Origin: Falsiroseomonas sp046052145 | GTDB lineage: Bacteria; Pseudomonadota; Alphaproteobacteria; Acetobacterales; Acetobacteraceae | Assembly (NCBI GenBank): GCA_046052145.1 | Contig: JBJOMW010000010.1 | Coordinates: 70,466-134,465 of the forward strand | Direction of reading: 5' to 3' | Length of the DNA: 64,000 nucleotides | Part shown: piece by piece, positions 17,971 to 26,514 of the stretch | Position numbering within the stretch: position 1 is the stretch's first letter | Layout of the letters: the number at the start of each line of letters is the position of its first letter | The notes under the pieces: generated by a model | What the model saw: only the letters and a program-made list of their open reading frames with translations | Databases searched by the model: none | Told to the model about the DNA's origin: nothing | Made by a program: the position numbers and the translations under genes

Positions 17971-20193
17971 ATGCGTCGATCACTGAGATTAAATCTACTT
18001 GAGAGACCATCTGTGTGGTCGATGCTGCTTACCGCATGGCTTTTTATCAGCATATTTTGTTTTTCGTACTCAGCCCATGTCGTCGGTCGCATTGATCTTG
18101 AGGCACAAGGAAGCGCATCGAGCAGAGCGGATATAGCCGTCCAAACGGTTGAACAAATTACGGCAGGCGTGATTAGGGTAGCCAATATCCGCCATGCCTT
18201 GGCTCAGTCGGCCATAAACGTAAGCGGAAAAGGTGACGCTCCGGGCGCCAGCGCCATTTTTTCGCATATCCAACATGTAGTTAGTTCTGGATTCATGGGG
18301 CTATACCACATTAGTATCATCAGAAACGACGGATCGCTTTTTTGGTCTTCCAATAGTGATTTATACGAACGTCACTCCAGAGAAATTTCAAACGCCCTTC
18401 CGCCCGACGAACTGATGCGCACAGCACAAATATTTGAAAGCCTCGGCCCAATCGGCGGCCGCGACACACTCAAAATTTCTCGAATGGCGAATACAAACTC
18501 CGGTGAACATTTTGGTGTCATCATATCGCTCTTCGACAAAGCACATTTGGCCGATGCGCTGAGAGCCATGAACGTAGGGCCCGGTGCAGGCGCTCTCGTC
18601 ATGATGCGTGACGGCACCATTATCGCTCACAGCGACCCCCCAGGCGAGATTACGACTTCGCGTTTGCCTCCGGGGAACGCATTGACGCCAGCCCTGGCGC
18701 AGGCACCGTCCGGACAGTTTCAGATTGAGGAAAGCTTGTACGACGGGCAGCCAAAACTGGTCGCTTATCGCTCGCTCCCTGATAGTCCCATCGTTGTAGC
18801 TGTTGCCATCGATCCGGCGGCTGAATTGCCCGGGAAGGCAACTTTACGCCCCTTATTGATGGCCAGCGCAGTTGGTCTCTCGATACTCGCCCTAGCCTGC
18901 ATCAGCCTTGTCGCGGTTTGGCACGGGCGGCGACGGGATCAGGCCGCCCTGGACGCCGCTCGCCGCGACCGCGAGAAGGCCTGGGAGCAGCTTTTCCATG
19001 CTCAGAAAGCAGAAGCTCTCGGCCGACTAGCTGGCGGAGTCGCGCATGACGTCAACAACGTCCTCCAAGCAGTCCTTGGGGGCGCCAAGGCCATCAAGCG
19101 ACGCGTCCCCGACCCAGACATCCAGCGGATATCTAACCTCATCGTCGAAGCCTCAGAACGAGGAGCTTCGGTAACACGGCGTCTTCTTACCCTGGCGAGA
19201 CGCGGAGAACTGCGTCTTGGGCCAATTGACCTCGGGCATGTTCTCTTGGGTCTAGATGAGGTGCTCACCCATACCCTCGGCGCCGACCTGCTTGTCAGGG
19301 TCGAGGCGCCACCTGCGCTGCCGCCGATCCTTGCCGACAAGGCGCAACTCGAAACCGTCTTGGTAAATCTCTCCATCAATGCGCGTGACGCGATGGCATC
19401 GCGCAGTGATGGAAGACTGACCCTATCTGCTGCGCTCGAAACCATTGGCCCACAGAAAGCCGCAGAACTAGGCCTCAAGCTAGGCAAGTATGTCGCCATA
19501 TCGGTAGTCGACACGGGGACCGGGATGGACGCTGACACTTTGAGGCGCGCCACGGAGCCCTTCTTCACCACAAAACCAAGCGGCCAGGGTACCGGGCTCG
19601 GCCTTGCAATGGCGAAGGCATTCGCTGAGCAATCCGGTGGCGCATTTAGGATCGTGAGTGAACCTGGGCTTGGAACAACGGTGACGCTTTTGATGCCCTG
19701 CGCTGCGATCCAGGCCATTCCGTCAATGCCAGCCAACAACGAAGCGCCAAGCGATGCATCGGAGCCCAAAAACAGCAAACTGAGGCGCCGTGCCTTGTTG
19801 GTCGATGACGATTCGTGCGTGCGCCAAACGCTGGCTGGCAGCTTATCCGATCACGGTTGGAGCGTTGACAGCGTTGGTAGTGGCGCTGAGGCGCTGCCGG
19901 TTTTGGAACGCACAGAAGCTATTGATCTCCTGGTGACCGATTTAGCGATGCCGGGGATGAATGGGCTGGACTTGATCCGTGAAGCTCGCGAACGAAGGCC
20001 GGGCCTGCCTGCCCTTCTTCTCACTGGCTATGCTGGCACCGCACACGCAGGTCTCCTCGGTTTTGCAGGAGCCGGTGGACCGTTCAAGCTGCTGCGCAAG
20101 CCCGTGCGGCCTGAAGAGCTATTCGACGCCGCTGAGATACTCGTGTCTCCAAACGGAGATGGTGATTTGCCTCCCCCGGAGCGACGGCCGTGA
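17971..20193 (+). CDS. Hybrid sensor histidine kinase with Cache-like sensor and receiver
   Basis: A 740-residue protein. Helix 1 (about 18-36) and helix 2 (about 292-315, LLMASAVGLSILALACISLV) bracket a periplasmic double-Cache-like sensor region. The HisKA motif GGVAHDVNNVLQA has His359 and an Asn-Asn in place of the common Arg-Asn. HATPase boxes are LVNLSINARDA, DTGTGMD and GTGLGLAMA. A C-terminal receiver (about 605-725) has phospho-acceptor Asp657 in TDLAMPGMNG and Lys in RKPVRP. The first third is AT-richer than neighbours, hinting at acquisition. The receiver-only protein at 20520 may be a partner. Confidence 0.85.
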   Translation: MRRSLRLNLLERPSVWSMLLTAWLFISIFCFSYSAHVVGRIDLEAQGSASSRADIAVQTVEQITAGVIRVANIRHALAQSAINVSGKGDAPGASAIFSHIQHVVSSGFMGLYHISIIRNDGSLFWSSNSDLYERHSREISNALPPDELMRTAQIFESLGPIGGRDTLKISRMANTNSGEHFGVIISLFDKAHLADALRAMNVGPGAGALVMMRDGTIIAHSDPPGEITTSRLPPGNALTPALAQAPSGQFQIEESLYDGQPKLVAYRSLPDSPIVVAVAIDPAAELPGKATLRPLLMASAVGLSILALACISLVAVWHGRRRDQAALDAARRDREKAWEQLFHAQKAEALGRLAGGVAHDVNNVLQAVLGGAKAIKRRVPDPDIQRISNLIVEASERGASVTRRLLTLARRGELRLGPIDLGHVLLGLDEVLTHTLGADLLVRVEAPPALPPILADKAQLETVLVNLSINARDAMASRSDGRLTLSAALETIGPQKAAELGLKLGKYVAISVVDTGTGMDADTLRRATEPFFTTKPSGQGTGLGLAMAKAFAEQSGGAFRIVSEPGLGTTVTLLMPCAAIQAIPSMPANNEAPSDASEPKNSKLRRRALLVDDDSCVRQTLAGSLSDHGWSVDSVGSGAEALPVLERTEAIDLLVTDLAMPGMNGLDLIREARERRPGLPALLLTGYAGTAHAGLLGFAGAGGPFKLLRKPVRPEELFDAAEILVSPNGDGDLPPPERRP

Positions 20194-20519
20194 GCACAAG
20201 CATGTGCAGCCGAGCTTGAATTCTGCCGTTACGCTCGACACCAGTCGTTAGCGCCGGGCAGCCGCCACATTTATGGTGATCCCTACACCAGTCGCACCGC
20301 TGCTGTGTATCGCGCGTGTTAGGGGCTGCTCCATGCCCTTCTTGCGGGCTGTTTTGCCCCTAGCGTAGGCGGGGCCCGCCGCCTCGACCGGCACGCACGC
20401 GCCCTCACCCGTGAGCTCACTGGTACCGCCGACGCAGTGCGCGCCGCCTTCGCAATGCCGCTCGAGCGTGCCCCCGAGCTGCCGCGCATGGCGCCAACCT
20501 GCACGCCAAGAACGGGGCA
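20194..20519. other. Stretch without recognisable gene
   Basis: This lies between the ends of two convergent signalling genes. Open frames exist on both strands, but none has a family motif or ribosome site. It does not encode the winged-helix domain that the receiver protein next to it lacks. It may be a decayed remnant. Confidence 0.35.
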
Positions 20520-20999
20520 TCAGCCATTGGCTTGGCAATCGACCAGACAGCGGACCGTGTTGCTTTCGGCTCCTTGCATTCTGATCCGCCGATGAAGAGC
20601 GTGGACCCTGGCCACCAATTCGCGCGGCGAGACAGTCTTGGCGATGTAGTGATCTGCGCCAAGCTCAAACCCGATGACGCGGTCTGCGACATCGTTGCAA
20701 GCCGAAACCACAACAACACCGATATCGGCAAGGCTGGCTAGTTCACGCACAAAGACAACGCCGGATCCGTCAGGCTGCCACATATCCAGCAGGACAACAG
20801 TCGGCTTCTCCGCTCGCATCTGCAGCCGTGCCTCGGCCACGGTGCTGACGGTCTGCACGTGCCAGCCGGATGGTTTGAGAGCAGCGGCGATCGTGGCTGC
20901 GGCATCGGTATCGCTGTCCACCACCAGGACAGTGCCCGGAGCAGTCGACGATATCGCATCAAACCACTTTGGCCCTTTGCCGGGTGGCTCGCAGTTCAT
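20520..20999 (-). CDS. Receiver-domain protein, truncated OmpR-like regulator
   Basis: A protein of about 159 residues (start uncertain; 21029 is also open). It has one receiver domain with VLVVDSDTD, the phospho-acceptor Asp in LLDMWQPDGSG, a Ser in VVVSACND and Lys in HYIAKTVSPREL, then a helix LVARVHALHRRIR that in OmpR regulators leads to the DNA-binding domain. Here the frame stops about 15 residues later without one. Either it is a natural single-domain regulator or a full regulator that lost its C terminus. Convergent to the hybrid kinase. Confidence 0.7.
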   Translation of the reverse strand: MNCEPPGKGPKWFDAISSTAPGTVLVVDSDTDAAATIAAALKPSGWHVQTVSTVAEARLQMRAEKPTVVLLDMWQPDGSGVVFVRELASLADIGVVVVSACNDVADRVIGFELGADHYIAKTVSPRELVARVHALHRRIRMQGAESNTVRCLVDCQANG

Positions 21000-21222
21000 C
21001 GGAGGGGGAGCGGACGGACGCACAAGCACAACTTTATTGCGTGATCGTTTGGACGTTTATGTCTCCAGCTTTAACGCCGCAAGGGCCGACAGCCCCCCCG
21101 AAACCAAGCGATAGCCGAGGCTGGCACCCTCACGGCTCATTTTCTTCCTTTATTTTTTCGTTTGTTCAGTCTGACGAAATAAATATGCGGCAGGCTTTCT
21201 TCATCAGCCAATGGAGGAAGTC

Positions 21223-22206
21223 ATGAATGATTCACCGTGTGTCGACACTGCTGACCTCGAGATCCGCCCCCCGCTGGGGCGCCCGCCAGAGGTGCCTGAT
21301 GCGGCGGTCCTGGAGGCTGGGCAGCGGTTGCTGGCGGCTGGGCGCGCCGTCACCGGCTACGCGTTGCGAAGCGCGATCGGTGTCGGCAACCCGCGCCGTC
21401 TCGTGGCGGTGTGGGAACGCCTAAAGGGGAGCACCCCCGCGGAGGGGCGCGGGGAAACCCACCTCGCCGATCTGCCGCCCGGCCTGATCGAGATTGCTCA
21501 GCAGACAGCGTCCAAGTTCGACGCGCACATCCGCGACGTGATCCTGCAACTGTATCGGCACATCGAGGAGCGTGAGCGCCGTCGCTACCAGCAGGAATTC
21601 GACCGCCTCGCTGAGCGTGAGGCGCGCGCCGCGCAGGAGTTGCGCGACGCAGCAGAGACGCTGGCGCAGGCCGACGCGGCGGCGGCAACGTCGCAGCAGC
21701 AGGTGACGGCGCAGCAGGAGCGGATTTGGACGCTGTCGCATCAGTACGCCGCGCTGGAGGCCAGACACGCCGTGATCGAGCAGGACCGGGCCGGCCTGCG
21801 CGCCGAGAGCGTGAGGCTGCAGACGGAGTTGGCAGCCCTACGCGAGACGGCACAGCAGGCGACACAGGCCGCCGCTGTCGCGGAGGCCGCGAGGGCCGCA
21901 GCGGCGCATGAGGCTGGGCAGCTGAGGATCGCACTGGATGTGTCGACGCAGCGGGCACACGCCGCGGCGGAGGCACGGCTCAGCGCATCGGAGGAGGCGG
22001 CAAGCGCTCGGGCGGAACTGGCCGCGGCGCAGAAGGAGCGCGATCGAATGCGCGCGGAGCGCGATGCGTCGGTTGCGCATGTCGATGGGTTGGCCGCGCG
22101 TCTCAGCGCCACTGAGGCACGCTTGGCGGAGCTGGTGGCGCGATCGACGTCGCGGACTTCAAGCAAGACGCCGCGGGCCGGGTATCGGGGCGACCCGCCT
22201 GGGTAG
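21223..22206 (+). CDS. KfrA-like DNA-binding coiled-coil protein
   Basis: A 327-residue protein. The N terminus (about 15-70, GRPPEVPDAAVLEAGQRLL and GYALRSAIGVGNPRRL) matches the KfrA DNA-binding domain, which carries a helix-turn-helix. Residues 90-310 form a long Ala/Glu/Arg-rich coiled coil. KfrA proteins are plasmid or integrative-element proteins linked to transcription control and stable inheritance. The ATG at 21223 follows GGAGGAAGTC. This is the first clearly mobile-element gene of the region. Its targets might be the repeat array at 26515-27003 (inference). Confidence 0.85.
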   Translation: MNDSPCVDTADLEIRPPLGRPPEVPDAAVLEAGQRLLAAGRAVTGYALRSAIGVGNPRRLVAVWERLKGSTPAEGRGETHLADLPPGLIEIAQQTASKFDAHIRDVILQLYRHIEERERRRYQQEFDRLAEREARAAQELRDAAETLAQADAAAATSQQQVTAQQERIWTLSHQYAALEARHAVIEQDRAGLRAESVRLQTELAALRETAQQATQAAAVAEAARAAAAHEAGQLRIALDVSTQRAHAAAEARLSASEEAASARAELAAAQKERDRMRAERDASVAHVDGLAARLSATEARLAELVARSTSRTSSKTPRAGYRGDPPG

Positions 22207-22494
22207 GGCATTGTCAGACGAGAGCAGGTTTCGGGCGAATCGCGTCTGGGCCGTGGTTCCAGCGGCAAAACCGCGGGAAATCAGCAGGAGCGCAAATTGT
22301 GTAGGAGGTATATGGCGCGCGAGATTTGATCGGCACGCAGTACCTGCCGGACCAACCCACGATCACGTTTTCGTGTGGTCAATGGTGGCCGCGGTGGAGA
22401 TCGGTGATTGAGCGTGTTCGCTTTGGTGCCGGCAGATCAGTTTTTTGGGTGCCCGCTACCTCCACAAACTGGCCCGATTAGGTATCAGTTTTTG

Positions 22495-22616
22495 AATCAC
22501 GAAACGCGCTGTGCAGCTCGGCCCCACCGAGGTTTTCGTGATTTTTGACAGCGCGCATTTTGAATTGACGACCCGCGGCGACAGACGATCCAAATCGATG
22601 TCAAATGTGTCGCCGC
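22495..22616. other. Structured non-coding region with interleaved inverted repeats
   Basis: Four complementary pairs lie in 122 bases: 22495-22504 with 22534-22543 (10 bp); 22505-22512 with 22548-22555 (8 bp); 22517-22521 with 22527-22531 (5 bp, inside the first pair); 22575-22583 with 22608-22616 (9 bp). The first two pairs interleave and so could form a pseudoknot, not two simple hairpins. The surrounding 22207-22781 has no recognisable gene and is AT-richer. It may be a structured RNA, leader or DNA site of the mobile element (inference). Confidence 0.5.
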
Positions 22617-22781
22617 TTCGGCTTGTGCTCGCCCGGGGCGTTATTGAACGGATTTTGCTGGTCGCGGATTTTCCCGCTTGACGGCCGCGCGACTGCTGTC
22701 CTAGCCGTTAGGGCGGCCGAACGAGGTGTTGGAAGCACCCCGCCCGGCCTAACCATCCACCGGCTCCAGGAGAACCGGCCT

Positions 22782-23463
22782 ATGGCTGCTGTGCGTGTTA
22801 GCACAGCCGAGCAGCGATGCACGCTGCCCGGCTTCCTCGTCCCCAACGTCATCCCCCCCGCGCCTGCGTGCGCCCGATCCGGACGACGTCGTCGCCTGGG
22901 ACGTCGATTCCCTCGCGCGGCTGTTCCACCGCACGCGGGGCGGCACCCGGCCGTACGCCAGGGCTGAACGGCTCGCGGCGGCGTTGCAGGCCGGCACCGT
23001 TACGCTGCGCCCCGTCCCGATCGCTTGGCTGCCCCCGCCTGCGCCACTGCAGACGCTGACTCGCCGCCTCGCCGCGGCCGACAGCCCGGCGGTCACGGAG
23101 GGCATCGCGCATGCCCGGCTTCGCCTGGGGGCCTATGCACTGGCCGCCGCGATGGCTGGCCCGCGTGATTGGGTGCTGTTCGAGCGCCTGACCGCCACAG
23201 GCTTACGGCCTGACGTCACGCTTGTGCGTGCGAACGGTCGGCCTGCGCTGGCCATCGAAGCTGGCGGCGTGAGCGCCGATACCCTGCTCGACCACGTCGC
23301 GGCGGGTGGCGTGTCGGCGGCGCTAATCTTGCCCTTCGCGATGCTCGCGGATCCGCCGCCCGCATTGCGGGGGTGGTTGCTGCGGCCCAGTGACGGCCGG
23401 AGCCCGCGCCTGCCACGCGCCGCCGCCGTGATAGCCGCCCACGCGAGGCTCGACGTGCGCTAG
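22782..23463 (+). pseudogene. Unknown protein gene, apparently frameshifted at a C7 run
   Basis: The ATG at 22782 follows CAGGAGA at 22767-22773 and reads MAAVRVSTAEQRCTLPGFLV. At the C7 run 22853-22859 the conserved-looking frame shifts by one: from there PDPDDVVAWDVDSLARLF onward is open to 23463 in another frame that itself has only a weak GTG start (22795). Removing one C joins both into about 226 residues. The C-terminal half has LRPDVTLV then PALAIEAGG and SAALILPF, an arrangement reminiscent of a PD-(D/E)XK nuclease fold with the usual Lys missing. That resemblance is weak. First gene of the AAA+ protease set. Confidence 0.5.
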
Positions 23464-23527
23464 CCGCGCGTCAGCGGCTCCGCGCGTCCCCACGCCGTTT
23501 TCCTTCCAGATCAGGAGTACCCCCGGC

Positions 23528-24202
23528 ATGCGCTTGCCTGCCGATCGACCGCTCACGTCCGCCGATGCCCTGTCCGCACTGGGTCTGCCGCGCGATCCCC
23601 GACGCTGCGCAGCATGGAATGCTGGGTGCGACCCGGCACGGTTGCTCGGCCTTACCCCCGACGCCTGGCGCGCCGTCGTGCACGACGCCTGCAGCGCCAC
23701 GCCGTGCCTGCTGCGTCCGAGCCAGGCGATTCTCCTGCGCTGGCTGGCTGCCCAGTCGGCGCCGTTGTTGGTGTGCCATGACGGCGCAGGCCCTCGTGAC
23801 CTCTGCACCGCGCTGGCCCGCGCCGGCAGGCCAGTCGGGCTGTCCGACCTGGCCGTCGCTCTCGGTTTCAGCGCCGCGGCGGCGACGCGCTGGGCCGACG
23901 ACGCGTCCACGCCCGACGCGGCGTTGCGCCGCATCTGCGGCGCGTTGTTGGCTGGCAGCATCAACGCCAACCTGATCCAACGCTGGCGCGTCTGGCTGGA
24001 CTGCGCACGGCAGGAGGCCGGCCTACGCGGCCTTGGCGCAGACCTGAGTTCCATCTCTGACTGGCACGTGACGTGGGCGCCGATCGTCCCCCGCGGACGC
24101 GGCCGACCGCCCCGGGCAAGGTCCGAGTACCACCGGCAGGTCTCTCTGCTTGTGATCGAGACGGTGACGCCCGCGATCTCGCGGCGGAGGAGCCGCCGAT
24201 GA
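23528..24202 (+). CDS. Unrecognised protein with helix-turn-helix-like segment
   Basis: A 224-residue protein I cannot assign. Residues around 99-125 (PVGLSDLAVALGFSAAAATR) read like a helix-turn-helix, and the C-terminal segment is Arg-rich (RGRGRPPRARS), so nucleic-acid binding is possible. There is no signal peptide or membrane segment. AGGAG lies 10 bases before the ATG. The stop overlaps the start of the AAA+ protease gene as ATGA, so the two proteins are probably made together and work together. Confidence 0.6.
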   Translation: MRLPADRPLTSADALSALGLPRDPRRCAAWNAGCDPARLLGLTPDAWRAVVHDACSATPCLLRPSQAILLRWLAAQSAPLLVCHDGAGPRDLCTALARAGRPVGLSDLAVALGFSAAAATRWADDASTPDAALRRICGALLAGSINANLIQRWRVWLDCARQEAGLRGLGADLSSISDWHVTWAPIVPRGRGRPPRARSEYHRQVSLLVIETVTPAISRRRSRR

Positions 24203-26196
24203 CGCAGGATCTTTCAAACGACGAGGCTGACGACTTCGACGACCTCGAGCAAGAGACCTCCGACCCGGGCCTGCCCGACGACCCGACGACGCTGGCGGCC
24301 CTCCTGCTCGTGCGACGCGTGATCGACTCGCCAGACCTTCGCGCGCAGGCCACGACCCCAGGCAGCGTCACACTCATCACCGCACCGGGGGCGGAGTGGG
24401 TCACACCGCTCGGCGATGCCTGGCGCATCGAGGCGTGGCGAGCGCACCGCTACGCGGGCAGCAATGGCGGGATGAGTTCCCGCTCCCCCTCGGGTGCGGC
24501 CCGCACCGCGCCCTGCCGCGCCCTGCTGCCGCCTCGCACACCACAGCAAGCGGACGAGCTTCTTGGCCAAGCCCGCCGGGCCATGGCGCGGGGCGAGGCC
24601 GTGGCCGGGTTCGACGAGCCCGGCGCCCGCATGCCGGACGCCCTCGTCGCAGCAGCCGATCTGTGCCTCACGATCCCGCACCTCGACGGGAGCGCGCTCA
24701 CCGAGACGGCAGGCCTCCTGACCGGCGCGTCGGCGACGGCGCCGTTTCCCGATGCCCTCGCACAGCACGTCGTCGCTGCGGACCTTTGGCTCGCACGGCG
24801 CCCAGGGCAGACAGCGGACGAGTGGCTCGCACGCCTGCGGGCGCTAGCCGAGCGCCGAGCTGCATCACGCTCTGTCGCGGATGCGCCGCAGCTTGCGGAC
24901 CTCGGCGGCATGCCAGAAGCGGTGGCCGCAGGTCTGGAGATCGTCCGCGACCTGCACGACTACCGTGCCGGTCGTATTCCGTGGTCCCAGGTGGCGCCTG
25001 GCCTGCTGCTGCACGGCCCGACCGGCACGGGAAAAACGCTGTTCGCTCGCGCCCTGGCGCGTAGCGCCGCGGTGCCGCTGCTCACAGGCTCACTCGCTGA
25101 ATGGCAGGCATCACGTACCGGACACCTCGGCGATCTGCTGGCGGCAATGCGCAAGTGCTTCGCGGACGCGCGAGCCGCCGCGCCCGCTATCGTCTTCATC
25201 GACGAGATCGATGCATTTGGAGATCGCGCGACGTTCTCCAGTCAGCATCGCGATTATTCGACCCAGGTCGTGAACGCCCTCCTTGAGCTTCTCGACGGCG
25301 TCACCGGTCGGCCCGGGGTCGTGGTGCTGGGCGCCTGCAACAACGTCGGGAACCTCGACCCGGCGATCCGGCGCAGCGGCCGACTGGACCGCAGCGTCGA
25401 GGTGCCGCTACCCGATGCTGACGGCTTGGCGGCCATTCTTCGACACCACCTCGGCGGGGATCTTCCGACAGTAGATCTTGCGGCGCTCGCCCTGCCGCTC
25501 CTCGGCGCGACTGGGGCCGACGTCGCAAGGTTGGTGCGCGATGCGCGACGACACGCACGGATCGCTCAGCGTCCGCTGGGCCTCGCGGATCTTCACGCAG
25601 CCCTCGGCATGTCGGCGGACCCGCGCACATCAGCCTATCGGCGCCTGCTCGCGGTGCATGAGGCCGGCCACACGGTGGTCGGCGTGATCAACGCGCCCGG
25701 CTCGCTGATCGCGGTAACGCTGCGCGCGACGGGGCCGCGGGCGGCGGCGACGCACTGGCAGCCCGAGAGCGAGCGCGCGCTCACCCGGGCCGAGATCGAT
25801 GCCCTTCTGCAGCGCCTGCTGGCCGGGCGGGCGGCAGAGGCGATCCTCCTTGGTTCCGTATCGGCCGGCGCAGGCGGGGCGGCGGAGTCGGACCTTGCAC
25901 GGGCCACGCAGCTCGCCGCCGCTGCCGTGGGCGCGTTGGGACTGGGCGACAGCCTCGTCTGGACCGGCCTGCCGGAACCCAACGACGTGCCAAAGCTGCT
26001 TGCGCGGCAGCCGGCACTGGCCCGCGCCGTCGCGGCACACCTTGATGCGGCCAATGCGGCGGCGCGGGCGCTGATCGTGAGGCACCGCCCGGCCGTCGAG
26101 GCGATCGTGGACCAGCTGCTGGCACGGGGCAGCCTGACCGGGGCAGAGGTGACCGCGATCCTGCAGGCGCTCGCGACGCAGGAGGCCGCGCAATGA
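24199..26196 (+). CDS. Soluble FtsH-like AAA+ ATPase/M41 zinc protease
   Basis: A 665-residue protein. The first 225 residues are acidic, then helical, and match nothing I know; there are no membrane helices, unlike true FtsH. The AAA+ module has Walker A GPTGTGKT (273-280), Walker B IVFIDEIDA (331-339) and the second region of homology (390-397, IRRSGRLD). The protease domain has zinc motif HEAGH (487-491) and the third ligand region ESDLARAT with Asp565. All catalytic residues are present, so an active ATP-dependent cytosolic protease is likely. It is coupled to genes on both sides by ATGA overlaps. Target unknown. Confidence 0.85.
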   Translation: MTQDLSNDEADDFDDLEQETSDPGLPDDPTTLAALLLVRRVIDSPDLRAQATTPGSVTLITAPGAEWVTPLGDAWRIEAWRAHRYAGSNGGMSSRSPSGAARTAPCRALLPPRTPQQADELLGQARRAMARGEAVAGFDEPGARMPDALVAAADLCLTIPHLDGSALTETAGLLTGASATAPFPDALAQHVVAADLWLARRPGQTADEWLARLRALAERRAASRSVADAPQLADLGGMPEAVAAGLEIVRDLHDYRAGRIPWSQVAPGLLLHGPTGTGKTLFARALARSAAVPLLTGSLAEWQASRTGHLGDLLAAMRKCFADARAAAPAIVFIDEIDAFGDRATFSSQHRDYSTQVVNALLELLDGVTGRPGVVVLGACNNVGNLDPAIRRSGRLDRSVEVPLPDADGLAAILRHHLGGDLPTVDLAALALPLLGATGADVARLVRDARRHARIAQRPLGLADLHAALGMSADPRTSAYRRLLAVHEAGHTVVGVINAPGSLIAVTLRATGPRAAATHWQPESERALTRAEIDALLQRLLAGRAAEAILLGSVSAGAGGAAESDLARATQLAAAAVGALGLGDSLVWTGLPEPNDVPKLLARQPALARAVAAHLDAANAAARALIVRHRPAVEAIVDQLLARGSLTGAEVTAILQALATQEAAQ

Positions 26197-26417
26197 CCAC
26201 GTTGCTGCGGGGCGAGCGGGCCGGCCCCTTCCTTGTGTTCACCGACCAGGACGGTCTCCGCCACGCGGTCCGGCTGACGGCGGTCCTGGCCCTGTCGGAC
26301 ACCGACCCGGCGCAGGACAGCACCCTGGTCCAACTGGCGGGGCAGCGCAGCGTCGTCGTCGCGGTGTCGCTGGAGGAGGCCCTCGGGTGGCTGCAGGCCG
26401 ATCTGGGCCGGCCGTGA
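26193..26417 (+). CDS. Small unrecognised protein coupled to the AAA+ protease
   Basis: A 74-residue protein starting in an ATGA overlap with the protease stop. It looks like a small beta-rich domain: GPFLVFTDQDGLRHAVRL, STLVQLAGQRSVVVAVS, then helix LEEALGWLQADL. That pattern recalls FlbD-type or LytTR-like small folds, but the match is weak. As partner of a AAA+ protease it might be an adaptor or inhibitor (inference). It is the last gene of the set; a perfect 18-bp inverted repeat follows. Confidence 0.6.
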   Translation: MTTLLRGERAGPFLVFTDQDGLRHAVRLTAVLALSDTDPAQDSTLVQLAGQRSVVVAVSLEEALGWLQADLGRP

Positions 26418-26427
26418 GGATAGGCCT

Positions 26428-26465
26428 GCCATGTGCACACGAAGGTGCCTTCGTGTGCACATGGC
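26428..26465. repeat. Perfect 18-bp inverted repeat with 2-base spacer
   Basis: Arms 26428-26445 and 26448-26465 are exact complements around the spacer TG. It lies 11 bases after the last gene of the protease set. No T run follows. It could terminate that operon, extrude as a cruciform, or bind a dimeric protein. Confidence 0.8.
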
Positions 26466-26514
26466 GTCGCCGCAGCGCCGGGAGGCACGGACGTTCATCT
26501 CCTGTTTACCCAAA

